This document shows, piece after piece, positions 1-9,527 of a stretch of 64,000 bases of DNA; position 1 is the stretch's first letter; each line of letters starts with the position of its first letter. The position numbers and the translations under genes were made by a program. Source of the stretch: Porticoccaceae bacterium (GTDB lineage: Bacteria > Pseudomonadota > Gammaproteobacteria > Pseudomonadales > Porticoccaceae); contig JAJFKC010000012.1 of NCBI GenBank assembly GCA_021773435.1, positions 45,653 to 109,652 on the forward strand, written 5' to 3'. A model generated the notes under the pieces. It saw nothing but the letters and a program-made list of their open reading frames with translations. It was not told where the DNA came from and did no database searches.

Positions 1-1330
1 ACTGCCTAGTCAGGACGATCTGATAATCTGCGCCAAGACAATCGAATAAAACCTGGCCATCGGCGTTGGGTAAGGGCTCATAATTAATTATGCTGCCAGT
101 CGTGTCGCTAGGCGTGTCGCCAGGATTGCTGTCGGTATTTATTGCCTCAGTAGTTACTAATTCTGCCTCAATCAGTAACTGCCAGGGATCAGCCAGAGCA
201 GTGGTTTTAATTAAACGCTCTATCACCAATTCCCGCTGCTGATCCTGAATAATTTGTGAGTCAGGCGGGGGTGTTTTTGCGTCTCCCATTTCTTTCTGAT
301 CTTGCGCTGAATTGACCAATCTAAGGTCGGCGGCTTCGGTGTGTCCGAGCGCGGCGCAAAGTATCAGTCCGGTACCCGAGCGGGGTGTAATTCGTTTAAG
401 GATTTCACTGATCGCTGTGTAGCAGCTGACTGCGCGTATCAGGGCGTTAAGCTGATTGCCTTCACAGTCAAAGCGTAGATGTAAACAGTGTTGGGATCCA
501 GTCAGTCTCTGGGCAGCATATAGTTTAGCCGTCGTATTAGAAATCGTGTCCAACTTTATCAACAGGTCGTGATAACTTTTCTGAGTGAGCTGTGCAGCCA
601 GACGTTGGATATTCTCACAACAGATTGTCAAGGTAAGTGATGTTTTGTCCTGGCTTTGGTCATTGCTGTGGTCATCGTTTTGATCAATAGATGGCTTAAC
701 TAGTAATGGCTTGATATGGGTTTCAAGCCTGCTGATTTCATCATCATTTTCGGTATGGAGGCGAACTGGCAGGCCCATCACAATACGTGTTAAACGCCTG
801 GAAAGTTTGCGTCCCATGACACTAAGGCCGAGACAAAGCAGGCTGCTTGACAACAACCACACCAACAGCGCAACCCAGAATAAGGCCTGCAAGGGCCATT
901 TGATGTTTTCTGAGCCAAGCCATAACCGTGTGTAACCGATAGTGGAGTGCTCAACAGTAATGTGATGGGTATAGAGACTAAAGTCATGGTCTTCGAGATT
1001 GAGGCGGCTATCACTTTGTGTCTGAAGTTTGTCATTAATATCGAAAATACCAGCGCGTAGCACTTCAGGAGAATCGTTGACAAATTTATTGACCAGAACC
1101 TGCAGGCTGATGCTGTCCTTATATAGCAGTGGCTGGCGAGCTTGATCGGCGAGTGCGCGAGACAGATGTTGGCCTAGCTTGTCGGATTGTTGCTGGCCAA
1201 GACGGTCGAGATAAAGCCATAATGAAGACAGAATCAGGATGCCAAAACAGACACAGAATGCAATGACGGGGAGCAGTAATTTTGGCTGAATGCCAAGCGC
1301 TGAATATCTGATTCGTAAGGGGTGTGCCAC
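1..1330 (-). CDS. AhpA/YtjB (Smp)-like membrane protein, 3' part missing
   Basis: An open frame runs on the minus strand from a GTG at 1330 to the window edge (about 443 codons, C-terminus outside the window). The product has a membrane segment at about residues 18-40 and a second at about 145-168, with a roughly 100-residue extracytoplasmic loop between them and an arginine-rich stretch after the second segment, as in HAMP-linked membrane sensors. It is divergent from serB with about 75 bases between the starts. In E. coli the gene divergent from serB is smp/ytjB, and Pseudomonas carries a larger relative there, so the assignment rests mainly on position and topology. No catalytic motif was recognised in the visible part. 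Function is unknown. Confidence 0.65.
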   Translation of the reverse strand, partial: MAHPLRIRYSALGIQPKLLLPVIAFCVCFGILILSSLWLYLDRLGQQQSDKLGQHLSRALADQARQPLLYKDSISLQVLVNKFVNDSPEVLRAGIFDINDKLQTQSDSRLNLEDHDFSLYTHHITVEHSTIGYTRLWLGSENIKWPLQALFWVALLVWLLSSSLLCLGLSVMGRKLSRRLTRIVMGLPVRLHTENDDEISRLETHIKPLLVKPSIDQNDDHSNDQSQDKTSLTLTICCENIQRLAAQLTQKSYHDLLIKLDTISNTTAKLYAAQRLTGSQHCLHLRFDCEGNQLNALIRAVSCYTAISEILKRITPRSGTGLILCAALGHTEAADLRLVNSAQDQKEMGDAKTPPPDSQIIQDQQRELVIERLIKTTALADPWQLLIEAELVTTEAINTDSNPGDTPSDTTGSIINYEPLPNADGQVLFDCLGADYQIVLTRQ

Positions 1331-1404
1331 CGTTCTATATTAGCAGTGCCTCTACTATAATAGCCAGTCGTAGCCCAGGGCTAGTTTGTTAGGTTAGTTC
1401 GTCT

Positions 1405-2625
1405 GTGAAAGATATCTTATTGATCAACGTATCGGGTCAGGATAAACCTGGAATCACCACTGCTGTGGCGGTTTTATTAGCACAATACGATGTCAATATT
1501 CTCGATATCGGTCAGTCGGTTATACACGACCGTTTAAGTCTCGGCATTCTCGCTCAAATTCCTCGCATCGACGACATAAACTCGGTGCTTAAAGATGCGC
1601 TATCGGACTTGCATGAACTCGGTGTGCAGGTGCGCTTTGAACCTGTCAGCGAACAAAGTTATGCCAGTTGGGTTGGCCAACAAGGTAAGCCCCAGCATAT
1701 CGTCACTTTGTTGGCCCGATTTATTAGCGCTGAGCATATTGCAAAAGTTACTGAAGTGACGGCGCAAGAAGGTTTAAATATCGATCACATTTCCAGATTA
1801 TCCGGCCGTATCCCGTTGGATGATGTGGGTGCTGCAAATAACGCCCGCAAAGCCTGTGTCGAATTTTCTATCCGTGGTGAAGGACAGGATATCAGCGCCT
1901 ACCGAAAATCTCTGCTGGAATTATCGTCGCAGCTAAATATCGATCTTGCCTATCAGGAAGACACAGTTTATCGCCGCCATCGTCGACTGGTGGTTTTTGA
2001 TATGGACTCAACCTTAATCGAAGGTGAAGTGATTGATGAGCTAGCATCGGTTGCCGGGGTTGGCGATGAGGTGGCCGCGATTACGGCCCGCGCTATGGCT
2101 GGAGAAATAGATTTTCAAGGTAGTTTTCGACAGCGGGTTGCGATGCTGAAGGGCCTGGATGCAAGTGTTCTGGATGAGGTTGCCGGGCAATTAAAGTTGA
2201 CTGAGGGCGCAGAATATTTGGTTAATACGCTGAAATCTCTGGGCTACAAAACTGCAATTTTGTCCGGTGGATTTACATTTTTTGGTGAACGCATTCGAGA
2301 CCGTCTGGGCATTGACTATATGTATGCGAATACTTTGGATATGGCCAACGGCGTTGTTACCGGCGAAGTTAACTACGACATTGTTGATGGTCAGCGTAAA
2401 GCGGATTTATTGATCGAATTAGCGGCCAACGAGAATATAAAATTAGAGCAAACTGTTGCCGTTGGCGATGGCGCAAATGATTTGCCGATGTTGAGTATTG
2501 CCGGCCTGGGTATCGCTTATCATGCGAAGCCGTTGGTGCGGGCTAGTGCCAAGCAGGCAATTTCTAATATTGGCCTGGACGGAATACTCTATTTAATGGG
2601 TATTAGAGATCGTGAGACGGACTGA
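1405..2625 (+). CDS. serB: Phosphoserine phosphatase SerB (two ACT domains plus HAD)
   Basis: Catalyses the last step of serine synthesis, hydrolysing L-3-phosphoserine to serine in the cytosol. The 406-residue product has two N-terminal ACT-like domains (about 3-78 and 97-175) that probably sense amino acids, then a HAD phosphatase domain. Visible HAD motifs are DMDST at 199-203 (nucleophile Asp199, acid Asp201), SGG at 287-289 and GDGAND at 354-359. The length is that of the long Pseudomonas/mycobacterial form rather than the 322-residue E. coli enzyme. The start is GTG at 1405; it is the first start in frame and the N-terminus matches the ACT fold from residue 3. It converges on fimX with a 13-base gap. 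Confidence 0.95.
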   Translation: MKDILLINVSGQDKPGITTAVAVLLAQYDVNILDIGQSVIHDRLSLGILAQIPRIDDINSVLKDALSDLHELGVQVRFEPVSEQSYASWVGQQGKPQHIVTLLARFISAEHIAKVTEVTAQEGLNIDHISRLSGRIPLDDVGAANNARKACVEFSIRGEGQDISAYRKSLLELSSQLNIDLAYQEDTVYRRHRRLVVFDMDSTLIEGEVIDELASVAGVGDEVAAITARAMAGEIDFQGSFRQRVAMLKGLDASVLDEVAGQLKLTEGAEYLVNTLKSLGYKTAILSGGFTFFGERIRDRLGIDYMYANTLDMANGVVTGEVNYDIVDGQRKADLLIELAANENIKLEQTVAVGDGANDLPMLSIAGLGIAYHAKPLVRASAKQAISNIGLDGILYLMGIRDRETD

Positions 2626-2638
2626 ATGATCTTGTCGA

Positions 2639-4732
2639 TCAGTTGTTTTCAAAAAAATCGTAGTTCATCTCTGCACTGGGTCCCTGGATATAATGACCCT
2701 GGATGTAACTAACGCCATGTTGCCATAGAGTTGGCATTATCGAGGGTGTTTCAACGAAAGGGACGATAACTTCCAGGTTTAGATCTTGTAGCGAGCTTAA
2801 TATACTTTCCAGCGTAGCAGCATCTCCGCCACCGGTACCCGCCGTATCAACAATAGTGTTATCGATCTTTACGAAATTGACAGGGAGTTTCGCTAGAACC
2901 AACAAAGGGTTTATCGCGAGCCCGAAATGCGTTAAAGCGCTTTTCGCCTGTATTTTCTCGAGTTGTGAGATTAAATTCACAGCCTGGTTGACATAACGCC
3001 CGACATCAAGCTCACGTAGCTGAAAGATTATATGCTGTGGCGATATTCCCGCTGCCTTTAGCGCCTCTTTTAACCAGGCTGTAAAACCAGTGTCCCGGAT
3101 ACTAGCAGCACTGAGATTAATAAATAGTTTTGTCTCTGGACGCTGACGAAGTTTATCAGCGAGAAATTTGATGGATTCCAGAATAACCCAGCGATCTATA
3201 TCTGCAGCAACATTTGTTTTAAATACCTTAGCGATAAAATCTTCTGGAATGCCATCTGGGTATTGGTCAACCTTAGGTCTCATCAGAACTTCATATAACT
3301 CTGCAGGTTGCCCCTGAAGTGCTGCAATGGGTTGGAACGCTATACCAATAAGGCGCTGCTCTAATAATAACTTGCCAAATTCAATTACCTGTTGTTCTGA
3401 TTTGATTTTATGCTCAGGCCCGGTTTCGAGACAATAGACTTTTGGATCGCTACCGGCCTGATCTAAATCAGAGTCTACGGCCTCTATGACTTGTTGACAC
3501 TGATTAATACAATCAAGCGCTGATTCTGTGGTTTCGTTGATGGGCCCCACACAGATTGTCAGTGACAGAGAGACACTATTATTGCCGACAGAAAATGTTT
3601 TTGAAGCGACGGAGTGGCAGAGCGTATTAGCTTGTTCGAGTCCGGTTTCGATATTGTCCTCGTCGAGGATCAGTACTATCGTATCTTCCGAATAGCTTGA
3701 TATTGATCGAGTCGAAGATGGAGCGTTTTCAATTATATTAGCTAGCAGAACGGTCGTCAGTTGTTCAGCAAACAGTGGGCCAGAAGTACGGCGGAAGTCA
3801 TCGATTTGATCAATATGGGCATAGAATATCATTGACGGCTCGCCGGTGCGCCGAGCATTTAAAATGACTTTACCCACATCGTCCATCACCTTTTTAGGTT
3901 GAATGCTTGACAAGGGTACGGGACGGTCGTCAGTTTCATGGATTGCTTCAGTGTCACTCGTCAGCAGGACATGGTGGACGAGAAACTGCAAGGCTGCCTC
4001 TCCCTGGTAACTCACTTTAGAGATATTAATAGTGGTTTGCATATTGCTGTCATCAGACTTTATTGCCTTGATATCGATGGCCGTATCACTGACGGAGTCC
4101 TCCTCGGTCAGAGGTTTTAAATAAGGCATCAATTCAGCCTGTGACGTCTGTTCCAATGTATCGATTACTGGAAGTAATATCATGCCGTCTGAGCCGGGGT
4201 ATCCAAAGAGGTGGGCGTAGGCCCCGTTTACATAGACAAAAGTACCTTCCTGGACAATTGCAATGGCATCTTTGCAGTTGTCCATCAGCTTGTCGCAGCG
4301 CGATTCTGCCGCTAGACATTGCTGTTTCCATGAGACTTGCCTGCGCCGCTGTTTCAGGTTTTCCTGACTACTATCGACAGCTAGCAAAAAATACTGGTCT
4401 TCATCCATCGGCACCACAAAATCAGCGCCCATTCGCATGCCTTCAATAGTCGAGGAGTTATCGGTACCATTCGTGATCAAAATGACTGGAATATCGGCTT
4501 TAATTTTTTTGAATTGCGACAGGAGCTTTTGCGCGGGAACAATCTCGGATTCGTAATCGACAAGGGCTAAATCCCAGGTCTGTTCTTCTAGTATGGCACC
4601 GAGCTCTTGGGGATTTTCAACGATGCCGCTTTTGACAGTATAGGATGAGTTTTGCAATAAATTTATAAGGTGGTTCGTCTGCTCCGCACTGTCCTGGATA
4701 ACCAACAAGTTAAGGGTGCCTTCAGCTTGCAT
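2639..4732 (-). CDS. fimX: FimX-like c-di-GMP receptor (REC-PAS-degenerate GGDEF-degenerate EAL)
   Basis: The 697-residue protein is laid out like P. aeruginosa FimX (691 residues): receiver-like domain (about 6-125), PAS (about 145-255), GGDEF-like (about 280-420) and EAL (about 450-697). The GGDEF signature is lost (SEDT near 349-352). The EAL signature reads EVL at 481-483; the metal-binding DDFG motif reads THFG and the late catalytic Glu motif reads VPFVET, so phosphodiesterase activity is unlikely and c-di-GMP binding is the probable role. FimX controls type IV pilus assembly and twitching at the cell pole. The gene sits next to serB exactly as fimX does in P. aeruginosa (PA4959/PA4960). 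No pilus genes are in the window. The FimX name is inferred from architecture plus synteny. Confidence 0.85.
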   Translation of the reverse strand: MQAEGTLNLLVIQDSAEQTNHLINLLQNSSYTVKSGIVENPQELGAILEEQTWDLALVDYESEIVPAQKLLSQFKKIKADIPVILITNGTDNSSTIEGMRMGADFVVPMDEDQYFLLAVDSSQENLKQRRRQVSWKQQCLAAESRCDKLMDNCKDAIAIVQEGTFVYVNGAYAHLFGYPGSDGMILLPVIDTLEQTSQAELMPYLKPLTEEDSVSDTAIDIKAIKSDDSNMQTTINISKVSYQGEAALQFLVHHVLLTSDTEAIHETDDRPVPLSSIQPKKVMDDVGKVILNARRTGEPSMIFYAHIDQIDDFRRTSGPLFAEQLTTVLLANIIENAPSSTRSISSYSEDTIVLILDEDNIETGLEQANTLCHSVASKTFSVGNNSVSLSLTICVGPINETTESALDCINQCQQVIEAVDSDLDQAGSDPKVYCLETGPEHKIKSEQQVIEFGKLLLEQRLIGIAFQPIAALQGQPAELYEVLMRPKVDQYPDGIPEDFIAKVFKTNVAADIDRWVILESIKFLADKLRQRPETKLFINLSAASIRDTGFTAWLKEALKAAGISPQHIIFQLRELDVGRYVNQAVNLISQLEKIQAKSALTHFGLAINPLLVLAKLPVNFVKIDNTIVDTAGTGGGDAATLESILSSLQDLNLEVIVPFVETPSIMPTLWQHGVSYIQGHYIQGPSAEMNYDFFENN

Positions 4733-4886
4733 GAGCTTTATTAAGTCCTTGGATGCAATTCGTGGGGTGAGTGGTTGTGATTGAGATTTTCGTTGGCATT
4801 ATAGTGACACTGGCAGGATATACCTATTATTTAGTTGATGTGGTTTACCTATACGATTATAAGCTGGAATTAGTGGCAAACAGCTA

Positions 4887-5891
4887 TCATAAGGGCACTT
4901 TCGAGTGGGCGCCGGGTTGTTCGGATACGACTTTTGGCACCAGGTAGCCCGGCAAATTTGCTCTCAATTGAATGCCTAGATCTATGATCTTGTGTTTATC
5001 ACAATCAAAATGTGCGGCGCCCAATACAGGATCTAAGACGTGCAGATAATAGGGCAGTATACCGGTCGCAAATAATTTTTCGCTGAGCGCGATCAGTGTA
5101 TTGGCATCATCGTTAATGCCCTTTAACAAAACCGCCTGATTGAGCACATAAGCGCCTGCTATTTTAAGCCGATCAACAGCTTCGCGAACGCCAACATCGA
5201 GCTCGTTAGGGTGGTTAACATGGAGTACGACGATTGTTTTTAGACACGTCCCCGTAAGCCATTGGATACAATTTTCATCGATTCTTGACGGTATCATTAC
5301 GGGAAACCGGGTGTGCACACGCAGCCTTTTAATATGGGCTATTGATGCTATCTGGGCAGTCAGCCACTGCAAGTAATTATCATTGGCGGCGAGGGGGTCG
5401 CCACCACTTAAGATCACTTCGCTAATGGTGGAATCTGCAGCGATATAGTCAAAAGCCGCTTGCCATTGCTTCCGGCCCGGTTGGTTATCCCCATAAGGGA
5501 AATGCCGTCGGAAGCAATATCGACAATGTATGGCACAGGCCGGACTTACGATTAATAGCACGCGACCTTTATACTTGTGGATAAGCCCCGAGGCGGGGTT
5601 CGCCCGGTTTTCTTCGAGAGGGTCAGAGCTATAGCCTGGTGTCGTTAATAGCTCAGCGCCGGTGGGTAAAACTTGTGCCAGCAGCGGGTCGTTAATATCG
5701 CCTTTGCGGATTCTCGCCAGGTAGGGAAGCGGTACCTTCAGTGCAAAGTCTTTATCGGCCGCCAACGCGGCGGGTAGAGTTGCGGAGTCAAGTTCGAGCA
5801 GCTTAAATAATTCGTGCGGATCACGAATAGCGCGGGAGAGCTCTTCTTGCCAACTGCTGGTCTGCAAAGGGGCGGCGGTGTGAGGTATCAT
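4887..5891 (-). CDS. epmB: EF-P lysine 2,3-aminomutase-type enzyme EpmB
   Basis: Radical SAM enzyme that converts (S)-alpha-lysine to (R)-beta-lysine for modification of elongation factor P. The 334-residue product carries the radical SAM cluster motif CAIHCRYCF (Cys119, Cys123, Cys126) and the following GGDPL motif near 165, and is short like EpmB rather than like clostridial KamA, which has extra C-terminal zinc-binding sequence. It is divergent from efp with a 50-base gap holding both starts, and epmA lies just downstream of efp, so substrate protein and both modification enzymes are together. Very likely correct. Confidence 0.93.
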   Translation of the reverse strand: MIPHTAAPLQTSSWQEELSRAIRDPHELFKLLELDSATLPAALAADKDFALKVPLPYLARIRKGDINDPLLAQVLPTGAELLTTPGYSSDPLEENRANPASGLIHKYKGRVLLIVSPACAIHCRYCFRRHFPYGDNQPGRKQWQAAFDYIAADSTISEVILSGGDPLAANDNYLQWLTAQIASIAHIKRLRVHTRFPVMIPSRIDENCIQWLTGTCLKTIVVLHVNHPNELDVGVREAVDRLKIAGAYVLNQAVLLKGINDDANTLIALSEKLFATGILPYYLHVLDPVLGAAHFDCDKHKIIDLGIQLRANLPGYLVPKVVSEQPGAHSKVPL

Positions 5892-5941
5892 GGCGGCCGT
5901 TAATGTGAGCTGTTAAATTTAACTAAAGTATAGAGGCGAGA

Positions 5942-6511
5942 ATGGCGACCTATTCTACCAATGAATTTCGTTCCGGGCTGAAAATTATGCTTGATGGTGA
6001 TCCCTGTTCGATACTGGAAAACGAATTTGTTAAACCCGGTAAAGGTCAGGCTTTCAATCGCGTGCGCATGCGGAATCTCAACACCGGACGGGTTTGGGAG
6101 CGAACCTTTAAATCCGGAGAGTCTCTTGAAGGTGCCGATGTTATGGATAGAGACATGCAATATTTATATAACGATGGCGAGTTCTGGCATTTTATGGAGC
6201 CGGAGTCTTTTGAGCAACATCAGGCCGATAAGGCGACCGTTGGCGATACAGCGCTGTGGCTATGCGAGCAGGAAAATTGCGTGGTAACACTCTACAATGG
6301 TGCGCCTCTGGCCGTCGCGGCAGCAAATCATGTCGAGCTGGAAATAGTCCAAACTGACCCCGGTTTAAAAGGTGATACCGCTCAGGGTGGCACAAAGCCC
6401 GCGACACTGACGACTGGGGCAGTAGTAAAGGTGCCTCTGTTTCTTAACGAGGGAGAAATCATTCGTGTCGATACGCGAACCGGTGAATATCTGAGCCGAG
6501 CGAAAGACTAG
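5942..6511 (+). CDS. efp: Elongation factor P
   Basis: Binds ribosomes stalled at polyproline stretches and promotes peptide bond formation. The 189-residue product has the three beta-barrel domains of EF-P. The modified lysine is Lys34 in the loop PGKGQA, the residue beta-lysylated by EpmA/EpmB in E. coli. The C-terminus contains the family signature around [10 protein letters not shown]. The ATG at 5942 follows GAGGCGA and is the only sensible start. It lies between epmB (divergent) and epmA (48 bases downstream, same strand), consistent with a dedicated modification locus. Confidence 0.97.
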   Translation: MATYSTNEFRSGLKIMLDGDPCSILENEFVKPGKGQAFNRVRMRNLNTGRVWERTFKSGESLEGADVMDRDMQYLYNDGEFWHFMEPESFEQHQADKATVGDTALWLCEQENCVVTLYNGAPLAVAAANHVELEIVQTDPGLKGDTAQGGTKPATLTTGAVVKVPLFLNEGEIIRVDTRTGEYLSRAKD

Positions 6512-6559
6512 GCGCGTATTCTTATAATTGATTCCATAAACAGGGCCTCAATTCCTTCC

Positions 6560-7509
6560 ATGGACAGTATCTGGCAGCCATCGGCCACACTTGCAATTAT
6601 ACAGCGCCGGGCACAACTACTGGCTGAGCTACGCGGTTTTTTTTTGCCAGAGCGGTACTTGAAGTAGACGTGCCGGTGCTCGGCTTAACCGGCGCTAGCG
6701 ATGTTCATATAGACTGTCTCCAGCTTGCAGACGCGGATGCAAGGTACCTGCAAAGTTCTCCCGAATATTATATGAAGCGCTTATTGGCCGCTGGTATTGG
6801 CTCGCTCTATTATCTGGGTAAAGCCTTTCGGCAGGGCGAATTGGGTCAACGTCATCATCCTGAATTCACCATGCTCGAATGGTATCGGGTCGACTGGGAT
6901 GAACATCGCCTGATGGGCGAGGTGTTTGATCTACTGGTTGAAGTGGGTGCCGCTGATAGCGCTGAAGGTTATTCAAAAAAATCCTATCGAGAACTGTTTC
7001 AGACCGAAACTGGGATTGATCCACACGGGGGTGAACTTAATACGCTTAGAGCTTTGGCCGGTCAACTGGCTGACCGGGATTGTAGTCAAGATGATCGGGC
7101 AACTTGTCTGGATTTAATTTTTAGTTTACGGATAGAGCCAAGCCTACCAAATGGTATTTTATTTGTTCACGATTATCCAGCCTGCCAGGCCGCTTTGGCC
7201 GACATTTCTGTCGATGCCTGTGGTGCGACAATCGCTCGACGCTTCGAGGTATTTTACGACCGAATGGAGTTGTGCAACGGATACTATGAACTGGCAGATG
7301 CCGCAGAGCTTAGCAAGCGATTTGAACAGGACAATATCCAGAGGCATGGCCTGGGGAAGCCAACTGTGCCTCTTGACCGGAAGCTACTGGGGGCCATAGA
7401 GGCAGGACTACCGCCCTGCGCAGGCGTAGCACTGGGGGTCGACCGTCTGCTAATGCAAATGCTGGGTGCGAGAAATATTGGTGAAGTGCTGATTTTTTTA
7501 GATATTTAA
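6560..7509 (+). pseudogene. epmA: EF-P lysine ligase EpmA (PoxA/GenX), -1 frameshift in a T9 run
   Basis: Lysyl-tRNA synthetase-like enzyme that attaches (R)-beta-lysine to EF-P Lys34. The frame starting at ATG 6560 gives the expected EpmA N-terminus (WQPSA motif, then an AELRGFF helix) but stops at TAG 6665. A second frame continues from the same place to 7509 and has class II synthetase motifs, including SPEYYMKRL, EFTMLEWYR and the closing GVALGVDRL. The two frames join at nine consecutive T (6637-6645); ten T, or a -1 slip there, would give a continuous product of about 316 residues, close to the 325 of E. coli EpmA. This may be a sequencing error, a real mutation, or slippage on U9. The ORF from GTG 6670 lacks part of the N-terminal fold and is not a good stand-alone start. 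Confidence 0.85.
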
Positions 7510-7605
7510 TGTGGAGTTTGGTCACCTGAATCCGCACGCTTTTTGGCCAGGTGGATTAGGCTTCAGAGATTAATCGTTGGCAGCGCTTTATGGTTCAGAG
7601 CTTCA

Positions 7606-8415
7606 TTAATAAGCTCCGCAACCCTCTAAACCATGATCCATTTTTTCCGCAGGGTCATCATTGCTGGTTGTCCCGACCACTTTGCCCGGCACCCCTGCGA
7701 CAATAGAGTGGGCCGGCACGTCTTTTAGTACCACGCTCGCCGCAGCGATTTTTGAGCCTTCGCCAATTTCTATATTGCCCAATATGGTCGCGCCCGGACC
7801 AATTAAAACACCACGCCGAACTTTCGGGTGGCGGTCACCGGTTTCTTTGCCGGTGCCGCCCAAAGTTACCGATTGCATAATCGAAACGCAGTCTTCAACT
7901 ACCGCAGTCTCGCCGATTACCAGGGCCGTGGCGTGATCAAACATAACTGCTTTGCCGATCACGGCAGCCGGATTAATATCAACACCAAACACAACAGAGA
8001 TGCGACTCTGCAAGACCAGCGCCAGGGATTGTCGTTGATGCAGCCACAACCAATGGGCCACGCGGTAAGCGGCCAGGGCATGGAAACCTTTGTAATATAA
8101 GAAGGGCGTTGAAAAATTAATACAGGCCGAGTCCCGTTCGAAATTAGCGATAATGTCGCAGCGCAGGCTGTCGATAATAGCTGGATCGTCGGTGAATGCG
8201 GTGTCGAAGACCTCTTTTAAAAGCAGAGCCGGGGTAATATCGCTGTGCAATTTATTAGCCAGGTGATAACTCAATGCCGACGCAAGATCACCGTGATTGA
8301 GAATGGTGGCATGGAGAAACCCAGCCAGCAAAGGTTCATCGTCGACTGTCACGGTGATTTCGTCTACAAGTCTTTGCCAAAGAGTTTCATTACAGGGGTT
8401 GAGTAAAGTATCCAT
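7606..8415 (-). CDS. cysE: Serine O-acetyltransferase CysE
   Basis: Transfers acetyl from acetyl-CoA to serine, giving O-acetylserine for cysteine synthesis. The 269-residue product has the helical N-terminal SATase domain and a C-terminal left-handed beta-helix of hexapeptide repeats. It contains the family motif DHATALVIGET with the catalytic His, then SVTLGGTGK and the CoA-binding GPGATILGN segment, all matching E. coli CysE (273 residues). It lies 24 bases downstream of comF on the same strand and may be cotranscribed with it, and it converges on epmA. Confidence 0.95.
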   Translation of the reverse strand: MDTLLNPCNETLWQRLVDEITVTVDDEPLLAGFLHATILNHGDLASALSYHLANKLHSDITPALLLKEVFDTAFTDDPAIIDSLRCDIIANFERDSACINFSTPFLYYKGFHALAAYRVAHWLWLHQRQSLALVLQSRISVVFGVDINPAAVIGKAVMFDHATALVIGETAVVEDCVSIMQSVTLGGTGKETGDRHPKVRRGVLIGPGATILGNIEIGEGSKIAAASVVLKDVPAHSIVAGVPGKVVGTTSNDDPAEKMDHGLEGCGAY

Positions 8416-8439
8416 AGGTTGATTATCGTCTTCAATGGC

Positions 8440-9282
8440 CTAATTTTCCAGCGGTGTGCGTGCGATGGCCCAAACAACGACCTGGGCAGCCCCATTTTTG
8501 ACCAGTAATCTGGCAATCGCATTGACGGTGCTGCCAGTGGTCATAACGTCATCGATGATAGCGAAACTTCGGCCTTTGATTTCACACTCGGGCTTCGTTG
8601 CCCTGACAACAAAGGAGTGAGGCGTATTGCTCTGGCGTTGTTTGCGATTAACGCTTTGTTGCGCCGGTGTATGAATAACACGTTTAATTAAGCGCTTGGT
8701 TACAGGAATCTCTAACTGCCTACCGACCACCACCGCAAGTTCACAAGCCTGATTAAAACCGCGACTAAAACGTCTTCGCCAATGCAGGGGTACCGGAATG
8801 ATGAAGTCCGGTTTGATAGCGCCCTCCGTTTTGTGTAGTGCGCGTATATTTTTTGCGAGTAATTGTGCTAACACTCTGCCTGCTACCAGATTGCCTTTAT
8901 ACTTGAATCGCCATATGAGTTGATCCACGGGCGCTTGATATAGATAAGGAATAATAGTGGCGGAAAATGGTGGTGGGTGATGTTGGCAGTTGCCACACGT
9001 TACGAGTTTTGGCTTGCGTTGTTGCAAGGGGTCAGGTTCTGAGTTTGAATCAATCAATATCGCGCTATGAACCGGCACGCTACAAATATCGCAGCGGGTA
9101 CCAATACACGGCAGGTCCTGCTCGCACACAGCACATAAATCAAACCTGCGCTTTGTGTCGGATTTACACAGCAAGCAGTGCCCAGGCAGCAATGCATAGC
9201 TTAACCAGGTAAGTAGTTTTGCTGGCAGGCTATTGTTACCTGAGTCTGAGCCTGGATTTGTAAGAGTTTTGGGGCTAATCAT
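8440..9282 (-). CDS. comF: ComF-family amidophosphoribosyltransferase-like protein
   Basis: The 280-residue product has an N-terminal zinc-ribbon-like region with paired cysteines (CLLC near 35-38, CAVC near 51-54, CDIC near 64-67 and CGNC near 95-98) and a C-terminal phosphoribosyltransferase fold with the PRPP-binding signature IIDDVMTTGST. In naturally competent bacteria ComF is needed in the cytosol for handling incoming single-stranded DNA; in many proteobacteria the homologue (GntX/YhgH) sits next to bioH or bioB, as here, divergent from bioB. Role in this organism is inferred from the family. The bio promoter region lies immediately upstream. Confidence 0.88.
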   Translation of the reverse strand: MISPKTLTNPGSDSGNNSLPAKLLTWLSYALLPGHCLLCKSDTKRRFDLCAVCEQDLPCIGTRCDICSVPVHSAILIDSNSEPDPLQQRKPKLVTCGNCQHHPPPFSATIIPYLYQAPVDQLIWRFKYKGNLVAGRVLAQLLAKNIRALHKTEGAIKPDFIIPVPLHWRRRFSRGFNQACELAVVVGRQLEIPVTKRLIKRVIHTPAQQSVNRKQRQSNTPHSFVVRATKPECEIKGRSFAIIDDVMTTGSTVNAIARLLVKNGAAQVVVWAIARTPLEN

Positions 9283-9371
9283 ATCGGCATCCTGGCTGAT
9301 GATTATTCTTGCCTACTGCTATTGTTATTGACGAGCAGAAGTTGGCAGTTAACTTCAATCACTTCATAAGG

Positions 9372-9399
9372 TTGACAGCGGCGTGGTCACCTCTATCAT
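9372..9399 (+). promoter_or_regulatory. Putative sigma70 promoter of the bioBFD operon
   Basis: TTGACA at 9372-9377 and TATCAT at 9394-9399 are separated by 16 bases, about 84 bases before the first bioB ATG. The -35 is a perfect consensus match and the -10 has four of six matches. No convincing BirA-type operator (TTGTAAACC-like inverted repeat) was seen around it. Confidence 0.4.
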
Positions 9400-9482
9400 T
9401 GTCGGCCTGCCATGTGGTTTGGCGAGCGGCCACGAAACTGCTTAACCGCCACCCATTTAACAGCATCACTGAGACTATCGCC

Positions 9483-9527
9483 ATGCCCACAGAACCTATG
9501 CGTACAGAAGCTATGCCCACCGCTATT
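9483..9527. repeat. 15-bp tandem repeat, 3 copies, over the bioB start
   Basis: Units at 9483-9497, 9498-9512 and 9513-9527 are imperfect copies that each begin with ATG and encode [10 protein letters not shown] and MPTAI. The unit length is a multiple of three, so copy number changes would alter only the N-terminal tail and the number of possible start codons. Confidence 0.8.

Noticed and set aside
4777..4947. A 56-residue plus-strand frame from GTG 4777 with a hydrophobic N-terminal half
   Set aside because: It overlaps the end of epmB, has no ribosome binding site, and its C-terminal third is read from the epmB coding region; probably chance.
9309..9482. N-terminal extension of bioB to TTG 9309
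   Set aside because: It covers the promoter region, has no similarity to biotin synthase and starts with a weak codon.
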